The notes: generated by a model from the sequence alone, not told the origin. Numbered from the stretch's first letter, positions 1 to 13,275 are shown. The stretch is DNA of 64,000 nucleotides from Agelaius tricolor (GCA_023055355.1 JALJCS010000001.1:75743381-75807380); one strand, 5' to 3'. Translations and numbers: made by a program.

Positions 1-2990
1 ACAGTATTGAAATAGAAAGACTTCACTAGAAAGTCCTAGAAACATTGCAGACTGTTCATTGTCCAATTTTATGTCTATTGATTTTTTTCACATTGTACTC
101 AGAATGGGTGATTGCAAATGATAAAATTTTAAAAAGCAAATTTTTCAGCAACTGAAAGAAGAAATATAGATGTCTTTCCTAAGATAGATGCCATGGCTAT
201 TGTTTAACTGTATACATGCTTTTTAGGAAGAAATGTGTGAAAGGATTGTCTTAAAGTATTGAGTATTACAGCCTGTATTTTTGAAGAATCATTAACTGTG
301 CTATGGAATATATATCTGTGGAGTTTCTTTAAGGTGTTTGAAATTCCTATCATGTCATAGTTTGTTTTAGTTTCTTTCTTATATTTTGCATTTTAAAAAA
401 TGCAGAAAATCAAGAGGTGTGCCAAGTAAGGGTGGAGATGTGTTCAGACCTGTAACCTTACAGGTTCAGGAAGACTTTAAAGTCGAGACTGGCAGGATCC
501 AGTTACATTTCATCACAAAGGATAAATTCATGCCTGTAAGCCATAACCTTTGGCCAGTCTCTGTTTCTTCCTATTGGCTGAGAGATGTACTTGTGTTATT
601 TGCCTGTCATGTATTCACACTGCATAAAATTCTCTTTCCTTTGTTTTTCATTTGTTTTCCTGGCTACTTACATCTTCAACAAAATGGAAGCTATCCAAAT
701 TGGTGGCATGCCTATCTACAGAAGGCAAATCAAACTTTTAAAAAATGTTATCCACTGTGCTAATGCAAAGGATGGAAACTGCAGGGGCTGCTGTAGAAAC
801 TAAAATGTAGAATAGATTTTCCTTACATAGAAACTGAATTGAGAAAACACTGAGTTGTTATTAATATTATGTTGTTGTAGCCACAACACAGTACTCTGAG
901 GCTGCATTTGTATCAGTAAATAAAATGGACATTGGCTCTGCTCTGGGTTTGTGACCAGTTGACATGAGTGACCTCATGATCAGCCAGCTGAACTCCAAAT
1001 TTACAAAACCACCTGACTGCCTCTGAACAGGATGGTGGTTTTTGAGTCAGCTAAGACCTGAAAGCTGTGTCCACACACAAAGTAATACTCTGGAAGAGTA
1101 TTTCTTTGGATCAAAACAGTGCCAAGAGGTGTTCTAGTAATTAAAGGTCATGACCTGCCTCTGTTTATTATGCTTACATAAAGGTAGCTGCTGTAGACAG
1201 CCAGAAACCTGTGCAATGCCACTCAGACAAAGAAGATACAAGCAGCAATATTGAGGTGACACATATAAAAATATGGGTTCTGCAAAGATATACATAATTT
1301 TCCTTCTGCACTGCAGAATGGAATAAAAAGACACTAAGTTTCTTCTAAATTTGGGGAACAGATGTATGCTTTTGCAGCTACTATTAAAAGTCTGGGAAGG
1401 GGAATATACTGTCATTCAAAAATGTTCCTTTTATCAAAGAAAGGCACTATGTGAACAATATAATACAAAGTTGTCATGAAAATCCAGCTTCACAAAACTA
1501 AAACAATATGAAGCATTCTCTTCATCCCAAATTATGAAGGTTTGAAATGTCAGCCTGAATGAATAGTTTTGTTTTCCACCCAAACACATTTCTTGGACAA
1601 CTCTTGGAAACGTGATGCCTGATGCCTCTTTATAGGAGCTCTTCTGATTTCTGTGCCAGTCTGCACCTGAGGGTACACTGGATACATGGCTGATTATAGC
1701 TGCAACCCCAAAGCTACATATGTACATCTGCAATGCCTTCATTATGGAGTGGACTTGGATATTACACCTAACTTCTGCATTTAACACATATTCACCACTG
1801 AATTCTGGTGGTGTGTGCAGTGTGGGCTGGCTGGTGAAGGAACTGAAGCTCAGGTTTGTATTTCAGCCTCATTGTGAAATGAGGAGATCCCTCAACTGGA
1901 TAAAGCTTTTCTGTAGACGAGAAGATAATTGTGGGTAGATACCAGAGAAGGGGTTAGAGCCTCAGTTTGTTGTGAATTCATGAGTACCTTAAGCAGCTTC
2001 AGGAAAAAATGTCTGATTTTTACTGTGAATAAGTGCAGCTCTAAGAAGGACTCAATAATGAGGCTATAGTTTTCTTTTATCACAGGCTAAGCTAACCTAG
2101 TCACAGAGGTGTTAGTGCTGATTACATGAATTAATTTGACAACACAGACATCCTGTTCAGATTTAATTTCAAAAATAAATTCTTGACTTTAAGATGAAAA
2201 AAACATTGGAGTGTTGGACTTCTGAAGGATAAAAGAAAATATAAGGTGCTGTGCTTCTGAAGATTCTTTAATAAAACAGAGAATATTACGACTGAAATTA
2301 TTGTCTCCAGTTCTCTCCTATTTGGAGAAATCTTATTGCTAGCTGATAATGTTTATCAAAGGTGATATTTAAATTTCTTAGCATTCTTACTTGTGTGGTG
2401 TTCCATCCTAATCAGAAGCAATCTGGTGCTAAAGTACATCTATACTGGCAAGCAGAGCTTAAAGAAATGCAGGGTGCAGCTGGTGTTGAAAAAGTCTCTC
2501 TCATATTTCTGCATAACACAGACTGCAGCCCAAGACAAGATGAAGCCACTAGAAAACCTCAGCACAAGAAAGATAAACAATACTGTATGGCCAATGATAA
2601 CAGGAAAGTTTAACACTAGATCAACACAAGTATAATTAGATGTTTCAAGTGGAGACATTATTCTTCATTTCCTGCCCTCAACTTGTTGCTCAGAACTGTT
2701 AAACAATAGCTGTGTTTCATGCAAGAAGGGTTGGGTTTCAGAGGCTGGTGAAATGGCTCTCCTGTGGGACCAGATCCAAGCGTGCACAGATTCACTGGGA
2801 GTGTCTCTGAGCTGCTTCAGGTCGGCCAAGCCAGCCTGACAAACACAGAAAGAGTGGGGAGAGATAGCTTGCTTGACAACAAAAAGCTATTAGGATTAAT
2901 TCAGCAGTATTTTCATCCAGCTGATTTCAGTTCTTTTGACTCACATAGGCTTTATACCCACTGTACAAAAACACAATCAAGATATCCCTT
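1..2990. other. Unique AT-rich noncoding DNA
   Basis: No gene or recognisable interspersed repeat was seen. The longest open frame (386-763, plus, 125 codons) begins in a T-rich stretch, has no domain I recognise, overlaps another plus-strand frame at 585-803, and lacks convincing splice sites. The stretch contains many stop codons in all frames, which fits intergenic or intronic DNA. A G+C-richer patch at about 2760-2880 has no identifiable content. Confidence 0.6.
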
Positions 2991-3190
2991 TCCTTTTTCC
3001 TGGTAAGCTCCAAATTTTTAATATAATGAAAGAGTTCCCCTTTCTTTTTCCTACTAGTCTTTGCACAACTCTTCCTTTTTCTCCCTACTTTGCCAGTCTC
3101 CTTCATCAACATCCCACCCTTCAGTCATATTTTTTCAATCATACCTTTTCTCTTTCAGCATTCTCTTTGCTGCCTACTATTATCTTCCAG

Positions 3191-3315
3191 ATGCACTAAG
3201 CTGTCTTTCCTTGGATCCAGACTTCTTCATGTCCCAGTGGGACTTGCCCTTGCCAAAGATCACAAGACTGTGGAGGCAGGCTGGACACCATCTGAGTCAA
3301 ATTCCTGGGTTACAG
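3191..3315 (+). other. Exon-like interval with acceptor and donor signals (weak)
   Basis: A long pyrimidine-rich stretch (about 3030-3188) ends in TTCCAG at 3185-3190, a good splice acceptor. CAG followed by GTAATG at 3313-3321 is a good donor. The 125 bp between are richer in G+C than their flanks, and two of the three plus frames are open across them. The translated sequence is not recognised in any frame. This could be an exon of a noncoding transcript or chance; single acceptor-donor pairs of this quality occur often in intergenic DNA. Confidence 0.15.
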
Positions 3316-3401
3316 GTAATGAGAAGCAGCTAGATCCAGGGAAGAGCTGCCCTGGTGCTTATCCTGCAAGTTTTATAACACCTGAACTCAGTATTACATA
3401 G

Positions 3402-5370
3402 TGAGTCAAAAGTGAACGTGGTCTTTTACCAAATTCATAAGCACCCTGCAATATCAGCAGTCTGGCATCATCCTCTGGGATAAGAAAAGCTTTTAGAAGT
3501 GTCTAGTTGAAAAGTTTATATAATTACATCAATCATTAAATCTTTTCTATACCTGCAGGTTATAGTTACCTGCATGTGTACCTTATCCTTTTTGTCTGAC
3601 ATAGTAAACATTTGATGATTTTTTGAAGTCTTCTGCTATTTAAAAATGGTAGACTACAAAAAATATAGGATATATAGTGCTCCAAACAGTTAGAAGTTTT
3701 CTGAGTGCACACATGCTATTGCTGAAACCTATTCTGACTATCTGCAGATGCAAAAAACATGACATGCAAAAGGGATTACACATAATTGGAAGATGTGATG
3801 CAGAAAATTATTTCTTTCACTGTCACTCTATGCCTTTATTTGTTCTTGAATCTCTTCAAGATTCAAAAAACCAACACCACACACAAAGAAACAAACATGT
3901 ACACTGTACATCAGAACCTGGAAATCTCCCAAGCCACAGTCTAAGAATTGGCAAAACTATCAGATAAGATTCAACAGAAATGCTACAATGTGATGATGGG
4001 CTGATTTTAAAGACAAGAGACAAGACATAAATTTCTGGTAGGGTTCCTAGATAAAAAAAAAAAAAATCAATTTCTACTTCTGGTATAGGTTTCCTATATT
4101 ATCATGATAAGTAATATATGATTTCTACTCCTTTGTTTCTCAAATTTGAAAACTAAAGAAAACCCACCACCTTTCTTTTTTCCTCCCACAATTTATCTGA
4201 CTTCACTTTTTAAAATACAATAAAATGTTTGCAAATAAACCTGCAAATGAACAGATTGAACCTTAGACCTAACAAGAGTTTATTGGCCCATAACTAATGT
4301 CAAGTTCGTGCATTTAGATAGTGTTTAAGCCATAATGAAGCATTCTTCTGCAAAATTGTTTTGTTGTTGGTTATATAAAACAGTGACTCATTTCTTTCTT
4401 GTAGCAAACATTTTTTCTTGTCCTCATTTAAATAGTACAAGAGAAGCAAAAGGAAAGTTTGCTTGGATGGTGTGAGATGGGATAGATAGAAAGATTGGAA
4501 AGAATCTGTGGAAGACACATAAATGGCTTCAGAGCATGTATAAAGACTTTCTCTGCAATCTCTGATCTTTAAGTAACATTAAACTGCCTGCATTAGGTCT
4601 TCTTCAGCTGTATCATTCTATACAACAGATGTTGATCCCATGAATCTTTCAAGTGAAAACATTCCGTGATTCATAGAAAATTTATGATTAAAAGATGGTA
4701 TAAAGATGAGAAACCGCCCGCCATTATGAGCCATGATGAACATGTGTGCAGTTATTGCAAAAGACACTGTGCATTCTACTCCCAGAAAATGGAAAAAGTG
4801 TTCCCTTTGGTTGAATAAAACAGAAATTAAGTAAAGATGGTCCTCTCCTACTGTTTAAGTCTTTCATATCAGTTTTACAAGCAGTAAAATCAGAAGCAAT
4901 AAGTACAACATTACTTCTACTCATCTGTCAATTTCAAGAAATCAGAGTATATAATTTGTTGAGTAATCCTTTGAATCCCCATCTGAATATTAAAAATGAA
5001 ATGTGGTATCACTTCATGTACCTGTCTGTGACTTTTCAGACTGTAAACAACCCTCAGTGCTTAGCTGATCTGTCTGAAGCCATGAGGCAGGCATTTGTAT
5101 CAACAAAGGGTTAGTTTAAAGTTGCTGGTTTTATCTAACAAATTCAGTGATTCTTCCCCCTCCCAAGAGCATATAGAAAAGGCAATGCAGACAGTAGAAT
5201 TTACATGATGTTGCAACCTTTTTTTTTCATTCAGGGAAAAGGAAAAAAATGCCATCTGAATTAAGTAACAATGTGAAAATAGAGATAAATGCAATAATCT
5301 GAACGTTCATTTCATAGAACATGAAAACCTAAAAAGGTATACTGTGAGTGAGGAAAATAGGGATGAAATA
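3402..5370. other. Unique AT-rich noncoding DNA
   Basis: No repeat family, gene or RNA was recognised. It contains short A or T runs (for example the A run ending near 4066) and scattered short open frames without domains. Confidence 0.6.
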
Positions 5371-5930
5371 AAAATTTACATATGGACTGCCCACCTTCCT
5401 GGAGGTCCCCTGCACACCATAGATGTATTTCTGAGCTGGAAGTGGTGCAGGTCCTTCCAGCCAGCAAGTGCCAGAGAGCCAGAGGGGTTTGGTGCCATCA
5501 TGGAATTGGAGAGATGAGGCTCCAGGGCTGTTCTGCTGGCACTATAACAGTCAGATGGAAGAGATAAATGGCCCTGTGGGCACGGTGTCTCCTTCTTGCT
5601 GTGTGATGGGGTGGGTCCTTCTCCAAACTCTCTGCCTCTTCCTTTAAAGAGTCATCTGGATGGCATGGAGGTGACCTGAAAGCCCTGGGACAGTTAGAAT
5701 CACAGCCTCGAGCTCTGGAGTTTTCTAGCAGCTACTTTTGTTTGAGGCTGAAGATGCTGTGCTGAAAGCCCTGCATCTTACACTTTGCTTTTCCTGAACC
5801 AGATCAGATCCTGGCATGGGAACAAGACCAAGGAGGAGGAGGAGGCGAGCAGGATCCCCCAAGAGACAGAGTAGTAGGGCTGGCAGAAGGGAGTGGGGGA
5901 AAGAGGTCTCACTAGTCTCACTGAGACTCT
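5371..5930. other. G+C-richer patch of unknown content
   Basis: This stretch is clearly richer in G and C than its neighbours, with a purine-rich GGAGGAGGAGGAGG-like segment near 5832-5846. Open frames are short (61 codons at 5382-5567) and show no known domain. It could be the remnant of an old repeat or a regulatory patch; the sequence alone does not decide. Confidence 0.35.
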
Positions 5931-8900
5931 GTGTGGCTCCTGACCAATTTCTTTTCTGAAATAAATGGAAGTGATTTACTGCATCTGAGGTCAGCTACCT
6001 GCAGAGTATATATCTAGTTTGAACTGGTCATCTTTTCAGTCAGTCCTGAAAGATAGGCACATCCAAGCTGAGGCTAGCAAGCTGTTGACAGTAAAAGAGC
6101 GACATTCATTTATTGTGTGCTGTACTAATAAACAAGGATGAAGACCAGAGGGACACTCTGGTCTACAAAACCTTTCTGTGATTAACCTGCTGTATCCATC
6201 TTGGAGTTCATAGGGTTCATATTCTTTCTTATAAACGATGTCCTGGAACAAGGCACTTTAGACTGTGCCTGGTTTCTTAGTCTGTTTGGTATGATATGTT
6301 TTTAATGGTAGTTTGTGTTATGCCCTTGAATGAAAAGAGAAAATTAAAGTACAGATCTTGCCTGGAATAGAGATTAGGAATGTTAAAATGTTGTAAGACC
6401 TTGGCAGGGTCCTACAGAAAAGGAAGATTATCTCGGAGGCAAGGAATTATCATGATGTCCTCATCTGTTCTGCTGATAAGCTTCTTAAGTGAGACACTGG
6501 TCAAGGACATATTTATTCTATTTAATGATATCTTGTAATATTTCTGTGTGGGTTTTGGATACAGCTGCAATGTGAAAAAAAATATAGCTGTTGATCAGTT
6601 AAGGGAGTAGGTACTCTGGGTTTTTATAATCAGATACTCTAGAAGATTTTCTCAGGTATCCTTGTCAGGCATTTTTTAGATAATGCAGGATTTGCTTGAT
6701 CATGTTCCAGCATGGTTGTTAAAAGAATGCCTGCCTTCCTCCGTCATGTTATCCTGAGAGTTGTGAATTGCTCTCTTCAGTCTGGGATGGCTCCAAAATA
6801 ATTTGAAATGGGCTACAATCATTCTTTTGTTAGAGAAGATGTCTTACCCATGGATGTTTTCTTTAATAGCCAACCAGTTCATAATTTACACATTTTTGTT
6901 AACAAGGAGAATAGTTTAAAGTTCAGTGCAGATTTTATTATATATGTTATAGTACACATCTGGGAGAGCTAGACTTTATGATTGTCCCTTGGTTGTTAAT
7001 AGTGTAACTTTTTTACATCAAGCTCTGTTCTTCTTGGCAATTTACTTTTTGGCAGCCATCTGACAAATAACTTAAATACCTGATTAGTGTTATGCACAAG
7101 CCTTTTCTTATAGCTATTATCATGCTTGCCCTTGTATGTAAAGCAAAATAATAGTCATTTCTTATTAAGGGGATGTTGCAATTCTGAATGCAAAATGAAG
7201 TCCTACCAATTCAGTTCCAATAAATTATGAACATGATTGACAGGGAATAAGTAAATAAAAATATTGGTCAAACTTTGCAACAGAAACCCCAAAGATATTT
7301 AATAAGCCTGACCCATTTTGCCTAAAAATCAATGACAGTAAAATTCATAAACATTTCCTAGATTTTTCTAGGAATATTTTCCTAGGTGCACAGGGAGAAA
7401 AAAAGGCACTTTCAGAGGGTTATTCACCTGTGTATGAGTTTGTACTCTGGAAATGCCCATTTTTTTCTGTTTTCTTATGAAGGGACAAAGTTCCATAATA
7501 AGGAGCAGACTTCTGCTTTTAGGTGTTGAGGTTCCATGAAATAAGTCTTGAAGACCTTTCCTGAAAACAAACTCTATGTAAAGCAACTGGGGCTCTTCAG
7601 GCTGGTGAAGGCCAACCTGCTGAACAGCAATGTCAAAGTCAGGATTTCATTTACCATCTTTCCTCTATGAGGCACAATGATCTGTGAGGCTTTTATAGTT
7701 TCCTAGAGAATGGCACAAGACTGCCTGCTTACTGAATTTTTGTTTGTTTTTATTGTTTATTTGCTGATTTTTGGTAGTTTCTTTTCCCTCAATGAGTTAT
7801 ATAATATGTGCATATGCCAGAATTCACTTGAAAAAGTTCTAGCCCTCAGGGCAGCATAAAAGAAGCTATAAAATAGAAACCATATATAAGTAGTAAAGTT
7901 GTGATATTTAATGTTTCTAAAGAGTTGTGGGGCCTGAATTATTAGAGCCCAATCATGGTTTGAATCATCTGTGAAATACTCCCATTCTTAAGATAAACAC
8001 ATATTTTTGTAATACAATCTCTCTTCTACCAGTAAATTTCATTACTCAACTATTTGTCAAGGAAAAGTTTAGCTAAGTGTCAGAAACATAAAAAAAATCT
8101 TATTTTTTGTAGACGATTCCAAGAAGTTATCTTTCCAATATTCTTTGTACCAACAGTGAGGAGGGTTTCACTGAGCATATAAAGCTTTGTGTGAACTTGC
8201 TGTTAGAGACTGTGAACTGCCTTCCAGCTTTTTCTGAATCAGTTGGAAATGAAAAATAAAACCATATGAAAGATTAAATAAGCATGTTGATGTCTTATTT
8301 TTTCAGATATCACACCAGTCTTTCTAGCAATGGGAGAAAAAAAATGGTCAGAATTTTCCAAAATCATAAAAATGTTTTAAAATACTATAAACCAATTTCC
8401 AAAATTGTAAAAATGATTTATACTTCTTCACTCTCTTAAAGGAAATTATTTTGGCAAGGATAAGAATAAAAAGAACTACAGCATGAACAAAAGCCACTTC
8501 ATTTAAAAAGGTGGGTTCCCCTAACGCGGATTATTTGCTTTTGTAAGCCTGGATAAAACCATGATATGGTAAAATTGTGAACATCTGGAATACTCCAAAT
8601 CAGTAGGAAATTATTTTAACACAGAGTATGGGATTAATCTGCCTAAATTTAGACATCTACAAAGTAGACATCTAAGTTTGAACTGGTTTTCCAGGCCCTA
8701 GGTAATCAGTAAAAAGAAACAGAACAGAGCAGTTTTGCACAGAACAATTCATCTGCATTCTAAAACACATCGGAAATGGTCCAGATGGATTACCCCCAGA
8801 AAATGTTTATTTTTCTCTGTTGAACACAAAGACAGACATGATTGACTACCTTGGATGTAAACATCTGTAATGCAGTCTACAGTTAGGCAAGGCACCTTCA

Positions 8901-9959
8901 TTATTTTTAGAGCTATAGCATAGCAATTGCATGTAGAGTCTCCACTCCAGATTTGGGCACAGAAATCAGCTACACAGTTGAATTTTCTTAGATTAGTTAC
9001 CTCAAAATCTGTGCACGCAAGTGAACACATACATGTATCTACTTGTCTTTGTGGAGGATGTATAACCTCTATCAAGGTTTATATCAGAAATATTCATCTG
9101 GATAGCCTCTGCAATATCACATACAAAACCAACTCATGTTACTCAGACAAGATTTTCAAATTAATGCTATGCAGCTGAGCAAGGATATCAGCAGCACTGT
9201 GGTGGAAAGTTCCTTCACTTATTTTGTAGGCTCGGTTCCAGATGAATGCCACATCATCTTCCTTAACTCATTCATACATGTGTTTGGAAATCAAGAGGAG
9301 ATGAGTTATGCACCAGAAGGTTATTAAGGCTGACTTTACTACAGGCATCATCTTACAATACACAATACACAAGGTGTAGAATTATTTAACCACTTTGATC
9401 TTCAGATCCCAAAGTCATAAGAAACATTCTATGAGAAACAGAGCTAAGGGGTTGCTTAACTGTTAGGCAGTGCTTAGAAGGTGAAATATTTGCAGTTCTA
9501 AAGCCTGTATGAAAATCTTTAAGAGGCAGGGAAATGCTTAATTTCCACTTTTTTTTCATGAAGTCTGTTGTGTAGTGGTGAAGGCACTGATAAGTGTCAT
9601 AGTGGTCACATGACAAAGATAAAGCTTGGGTTGTGTCATATGTGACGGAAAATAACACCATCATTTCTGCTTAAGAATGGCAGTTTATAAATCTGCATAC
9701 CAAGTACTGAATACCTTCCCATGACAGGACCTGATGTCACCCCTTGCCATCTCCTCCAGTTCCTTCTACAGTATTCTCTCACACTTATGCCAGTAACCCT
9801 GATTTATTTCATTTTATTTTTTATTTCTCTTGAACTCAATAAGACAAATGCCAAATTGGCATCAAATTGCCTTCATGTCTCCTTCTTGGCTTGGTCACCC
9901 CCATGGCAGGATTGAATTTAAGGTGCTTTTAGATGTCAGGAAGTATGGATCTTAGAAAC
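5931..9959. other. Unique AT-rich noncoding DNA
   Basis: No recognisable gene or repeat was seen. Opposed open frames at 8749-9075 (minus) and 8927-9178 (plus) overlap, look like chance, and match no family I know. A small imperfect direct repeat lies around 8359-8417, where two similar AT-rich segments recur about 44 bp apart. Confidence 0.6.
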
Positions 9960-9963
9960 CAGA

Positions 9964-9995
9964 ATCTCAGATACAAGCATTTGAGTATCTGAGAT
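9964..9995. repeat. Perfect 11-bp inverted repeat, 10-nt loop
   Basis: The arm ATCTCAGATAC at 9964-9974 is followed by a 10-nt spacer and its exact reverse complement GTATCTGAGAT at 9985-9995. After one mismatched pair (9963/9996) three more bases pair outside it (9960-9962 with 9997-9999), giving a 14-of-15 hairpin. It is not inside a recognised repeat. It could be a cruciform or RNA hairpin, the relic of a small palindromic transposon, or chance. Confidence 0.7.
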
Positions 9996-9999
9996 CCTG

Positions 10000-12460
10000 T
10001 TAGAGCAAATGGAGAGCTAAAGCTCAACTCATTCCTCTAAACCTAGACTTGCAATGGAATTTAAAAAGCATTAACATTTCTTAGGACAATGGACAGGACT
10101 GGAAGTTGTGAGCCTTTTGGGGAACAGAATTGTCTTGGTTCAACAACTGAAAGCTAGCAGGAGGCTAAAGCAGTGGGCACCAGATGCCTATTGGAGCCCT
10201 TGTGGTCTGGGATGTCATTCCCAAATCTCACACACAGGCTATCTGCATTTGCCACCATTCACATGGTTCAGCTGGAGGGATTGGTGAAGGAATTGATCTG
10301 TCATGGGATTGGTGCTGAAACAAATTAACCTGGAGTTCTGGGTATGGCCCAAAGGTGCAAGGTTTAAGAAAATTATTTACCCTAGCCATGCTACACAGAG
10401 GATCAGGCCAACTGTGCATGAAATAGCTTCCAGGATCAGATCTATCATGTATTGAACATTCTATACAGATTTAATAAAACTGCTTCAGCAGTATAAACTT
10501 GGTTGTAAAATAGAGAATTTAAATCAGCATTCAGCCTTTGCAGTGTTTTATGCATATGATCCACTTACAAACTTTCATTAAGGAAGCTGGGTTAGAGTCA
10601 TGAGGCATAGTTTTTATAAGTTTTGTCTCCTTCAAATCTTATAAAAATAAATTTAAGTAGCTTACATATCCCTAAATAAGCTGTAACAATAGTAGAGCAC
10701 AGTTAAGTTAATTTAGTATGTTAGAAAAAGTTTTCTTGCTGGTTTTCAAAATGTTAGAGTTTTGCCGGATATATCATTACCACCAAGTTGGTACTGACTT
10801 GTGGAGGCTATAAAACAAATAAAGTCATTAAAAATAATTTGAACAAAAGGAGTAACTTGATATCATAATGCCATCCACATTTGGTTAAAATGACTAATTT
10901 TAAAGCCCCCTTTCATCTTGCTAAACAGATTTCCAGAGTTAAAAAAAATGTGATTAATAAATTATCCCCCATAAATCTTATGATAACTATGATAGTCTTT
11001 GGAGAATTATGAAGCCACATCTGGAAAAAGTATTTTACTGCCTGTAAAACAGCATGCCATGAATTTTACTAGTTCATATTAGTAAGTGAAATACGGTATA
11101 TAATTTTGCATTCATCAGTGTGAGTGCAAAACACATAATTTTCTTCTCCCCAAAACCATTAGATTTATTTCAAAAAGAATGTTTCTTGTAAAGTTTATAA
11201 GGAACTTGTTTTCTTTTATTCATATCTAGATATTTCTCCCTTATATTAGCTGTAATTTACAAGATGAACTGGAGAGTACCTAACATTAGAACAGAAGTAA
11301 GCAAACAGTAAGAGTAATAGAGTTCATTTGTTATTATTATTACACCAAGGCTAAAATGAGCAAGGCCAAGCCCCTGAATAAATGCCAGAGCACTAATCAA
11401 GAGAGAAAGCAAAGAAGTTAATTTTCTGCTATATAATCCAACAATAGCTATTACGTTATTCTTTTTCATTAAGGACATTTTTAAATATATAGATTAGAGT
11501 TGCAAGTCATTCAAGATGAGTGGCTGTAATATTTCTGGAATTAAAAACTTGATTAAACTTAAGTATTTCTTAAATAAAATGAACAATGTTCTACTAGAGC
11601 CAAGTATGTCCCTGGGAAATATAAAACCCTTTTTATTTCCAAGCAGATGTTTGCAATAAGAAATGGATGGTGAGTGAAAGGGAAGAACACCATTAAGCTA
11701 AGGTAACCCCTAAAGATTTTTATATAGTTCTGCAATCATAAGCTCCATCAGTGATAAATATCACAATAGTGCTTTTAATGTACCTGGTTTTATTTATGTG
11801 TAGATCCTTGAATATGCTTTACCTCAAGTAATATAATTTGCTTAATGACCACAGAGAAGTTATATTTTCATATAAATGAAAGAGACATAATTTTTGTAAC
11901 CTGAAAAGGTTCTTTCTCTAAAGATACTATAAATCAGCACAATAACATCTGTAAACATGCTTTGTTTTTATAACAGAAATAAATAAAATGCCAGAGAAAT
12001 GCTTACTAATAAAATGTATGTGGATTAGACCACTTTATGGCAAATGATACTCTCACAATTTCAACACAAATTATTTGTGTAACGTGTTGCTCAGACTGAT
12101 AATGTGGATGATATTCTGGCCATAAAAATGCTATTGCAATAAATATAGCTCACTTCTGCTCTGATTTGAAATGGCCATTATGTCACTACATTGTTATGCT
12201 TGTTGTAGCTGATTTTTAAAATAATCTAAACTGAATTGGGTTTGTACCTATTGATACTTGCTGCCTTTTCTGAAATCAAAGACTTTATTTTCTTTTAGTT
12301 TTCCTCAAGCTTTCCTTACTTCCCTTGATTTTGACAGAGCTTTATGAGAAAGGCTGGAGCCTTTGCACAGCTGTTGTTACTGTAGGAAGGGTTGGATAAC
12401 ATCAAAAACTCATGTCCCCAGACAGGGGTGTCCCAGTTGTCACAGGGACGTTCAGATATG
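10000..12460. other. Unique AT-rich DNA, no recognised repeats
   Basis: About 2.4 kb without simple repeats, CR1 or LTR sequence that I could recognise. It is AT-rich with long stretches lacking open frames; the few open frames (such as 11257-11478, minus) are low-complexity. Such repeat-poor stretches in bird gene deserts sometimes hold conserved noncoding elements, but conservation cannot be seen from one sequence. Confidence 0.5.
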
Positions 12461-13275
12461 TGTTGGGTTTATATGACAGGGTTTTGGTGGTGAGCAGGCT
12501 GCAGGGAGAGGTCAGGGACTGTACACTGCCTGTCACAGCCACTTCCAGCCACCTCTCCTCTCCAGCAGATTCAATGTGCCAGAGGTCAGCCCACCTGGGG
12601 AGCTTATGGTCCTCTGGAGAATCAGTGGTGCTGCTGAGGAAGCACATTCAAAAGAGGGTAAATAATACGAGAGAGAGATAGGAGGAGGGAGCAGAATCGA
12701 GTGAGAGAGAAGAGTGGGTGCACCAGGGTCCAAGAAGGAGCTCCAAGCTCCAGAGCAGTAGTTCTCTGCAGCCCATGAATAACCCATGCTCTGCAGAGCA
12801 GGTTCATCCTGAAGGGCTGCAGGGATTGTGAAGGACTCATGCTGGAATGGGAAAAAAGTGTGATGGAAAAGGAGTGGAAGAGAAAATCTGTTATGTATGC
12901 ATTGATCACCACCCCCATCTTCCATCCTTCCTGTGCTGCTGGGGAGGGTGCAAATGAGGTTGGATTGTTGGAGTGAAGTTGAGTCTGGTAGAGGAGGAGA
13001 AGGAAAGGTGTTTGGTTTAGTGTTTGCCTTTTTTGATCCTCACCACCAAAGTCTATTTCAATTGACAATAAATTATTCTTTCCTCCCCCATCACCCTAAC
13101 TTTCAGTATTTCCTGTGATGGTAATTAGGAAGAAATCTCCCTCTCTTTTTCTCAACCCATGAGCTTTCTCATCCAATTTGCTCCCCGCTCTGTCACAGTG
13201 AGGTGTGGTGGTGACAGTGACATGGGAGCAAGCAGCTGGGTGGGTGTTGGGCTGTTAGCAAAGGCTGACTCATCA
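12461..13275 (+). mobile_element. Solo LTR of an avian endogenous retrovirus (ERVL-like)
   Basis: The interval starts TGTTGGGTTTATATG and follows the order of a widespread avian LTR as I remember it: a G+C-rich upstream part with repeated phrases such as GCAGCCCATG and GCTCCAGAGCAG, a G-rich segment near 12935-13010, the poly(A) signal AATAAA at 13067-13072, then a T-rich downstream segment with a GATGGTAATTAGG block near 13118-13130 and CTCAACCCATGAGC near 13151-13164. The end is placed at ...CTCATCA, about 13275. No gag, pol or env lies beside it, so it is a solitary LTR. A target-site duplication was not found, and the 3' boundary is uncertain by several bases. Divergence from the remembered family suggests an old insertion. 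Open frames inside it, including 12622-13068 (minus, 148 codons), are chance. Confidence 0.78.
13067..13072 (+). promoter_or_regulatory. Retroviral LTR poly(A) signal
   Basis: AATAAA lies at the position expected for the end of the R region in the LTR at 12461-13275 and is followed by a T-rich tract. It is intact as a hexamer; whether it still works is unknown. Confidence 0.5.

Noticed and set aside
386..763. 125-codon plus frame
   Set aside because: Low-complexity hydrophobic second half, no domain, overlapping alternative frame, and no convincing exon structure.
7580..7660. Possible CR1-like phrase near CTGGGGCTCTTCAGGCTGG
   Set aside because: Only one phrase matches; the neighbouring blocks expected in CR1 are absent.
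12622..13068. Longest open frame in the window (148 codons, minus) and the overlapping 12533-12925 frame
   Set aside because: Both lie inside the plus-strand ERV LTR, overlap in two frames and encode no retroviral or other domain.
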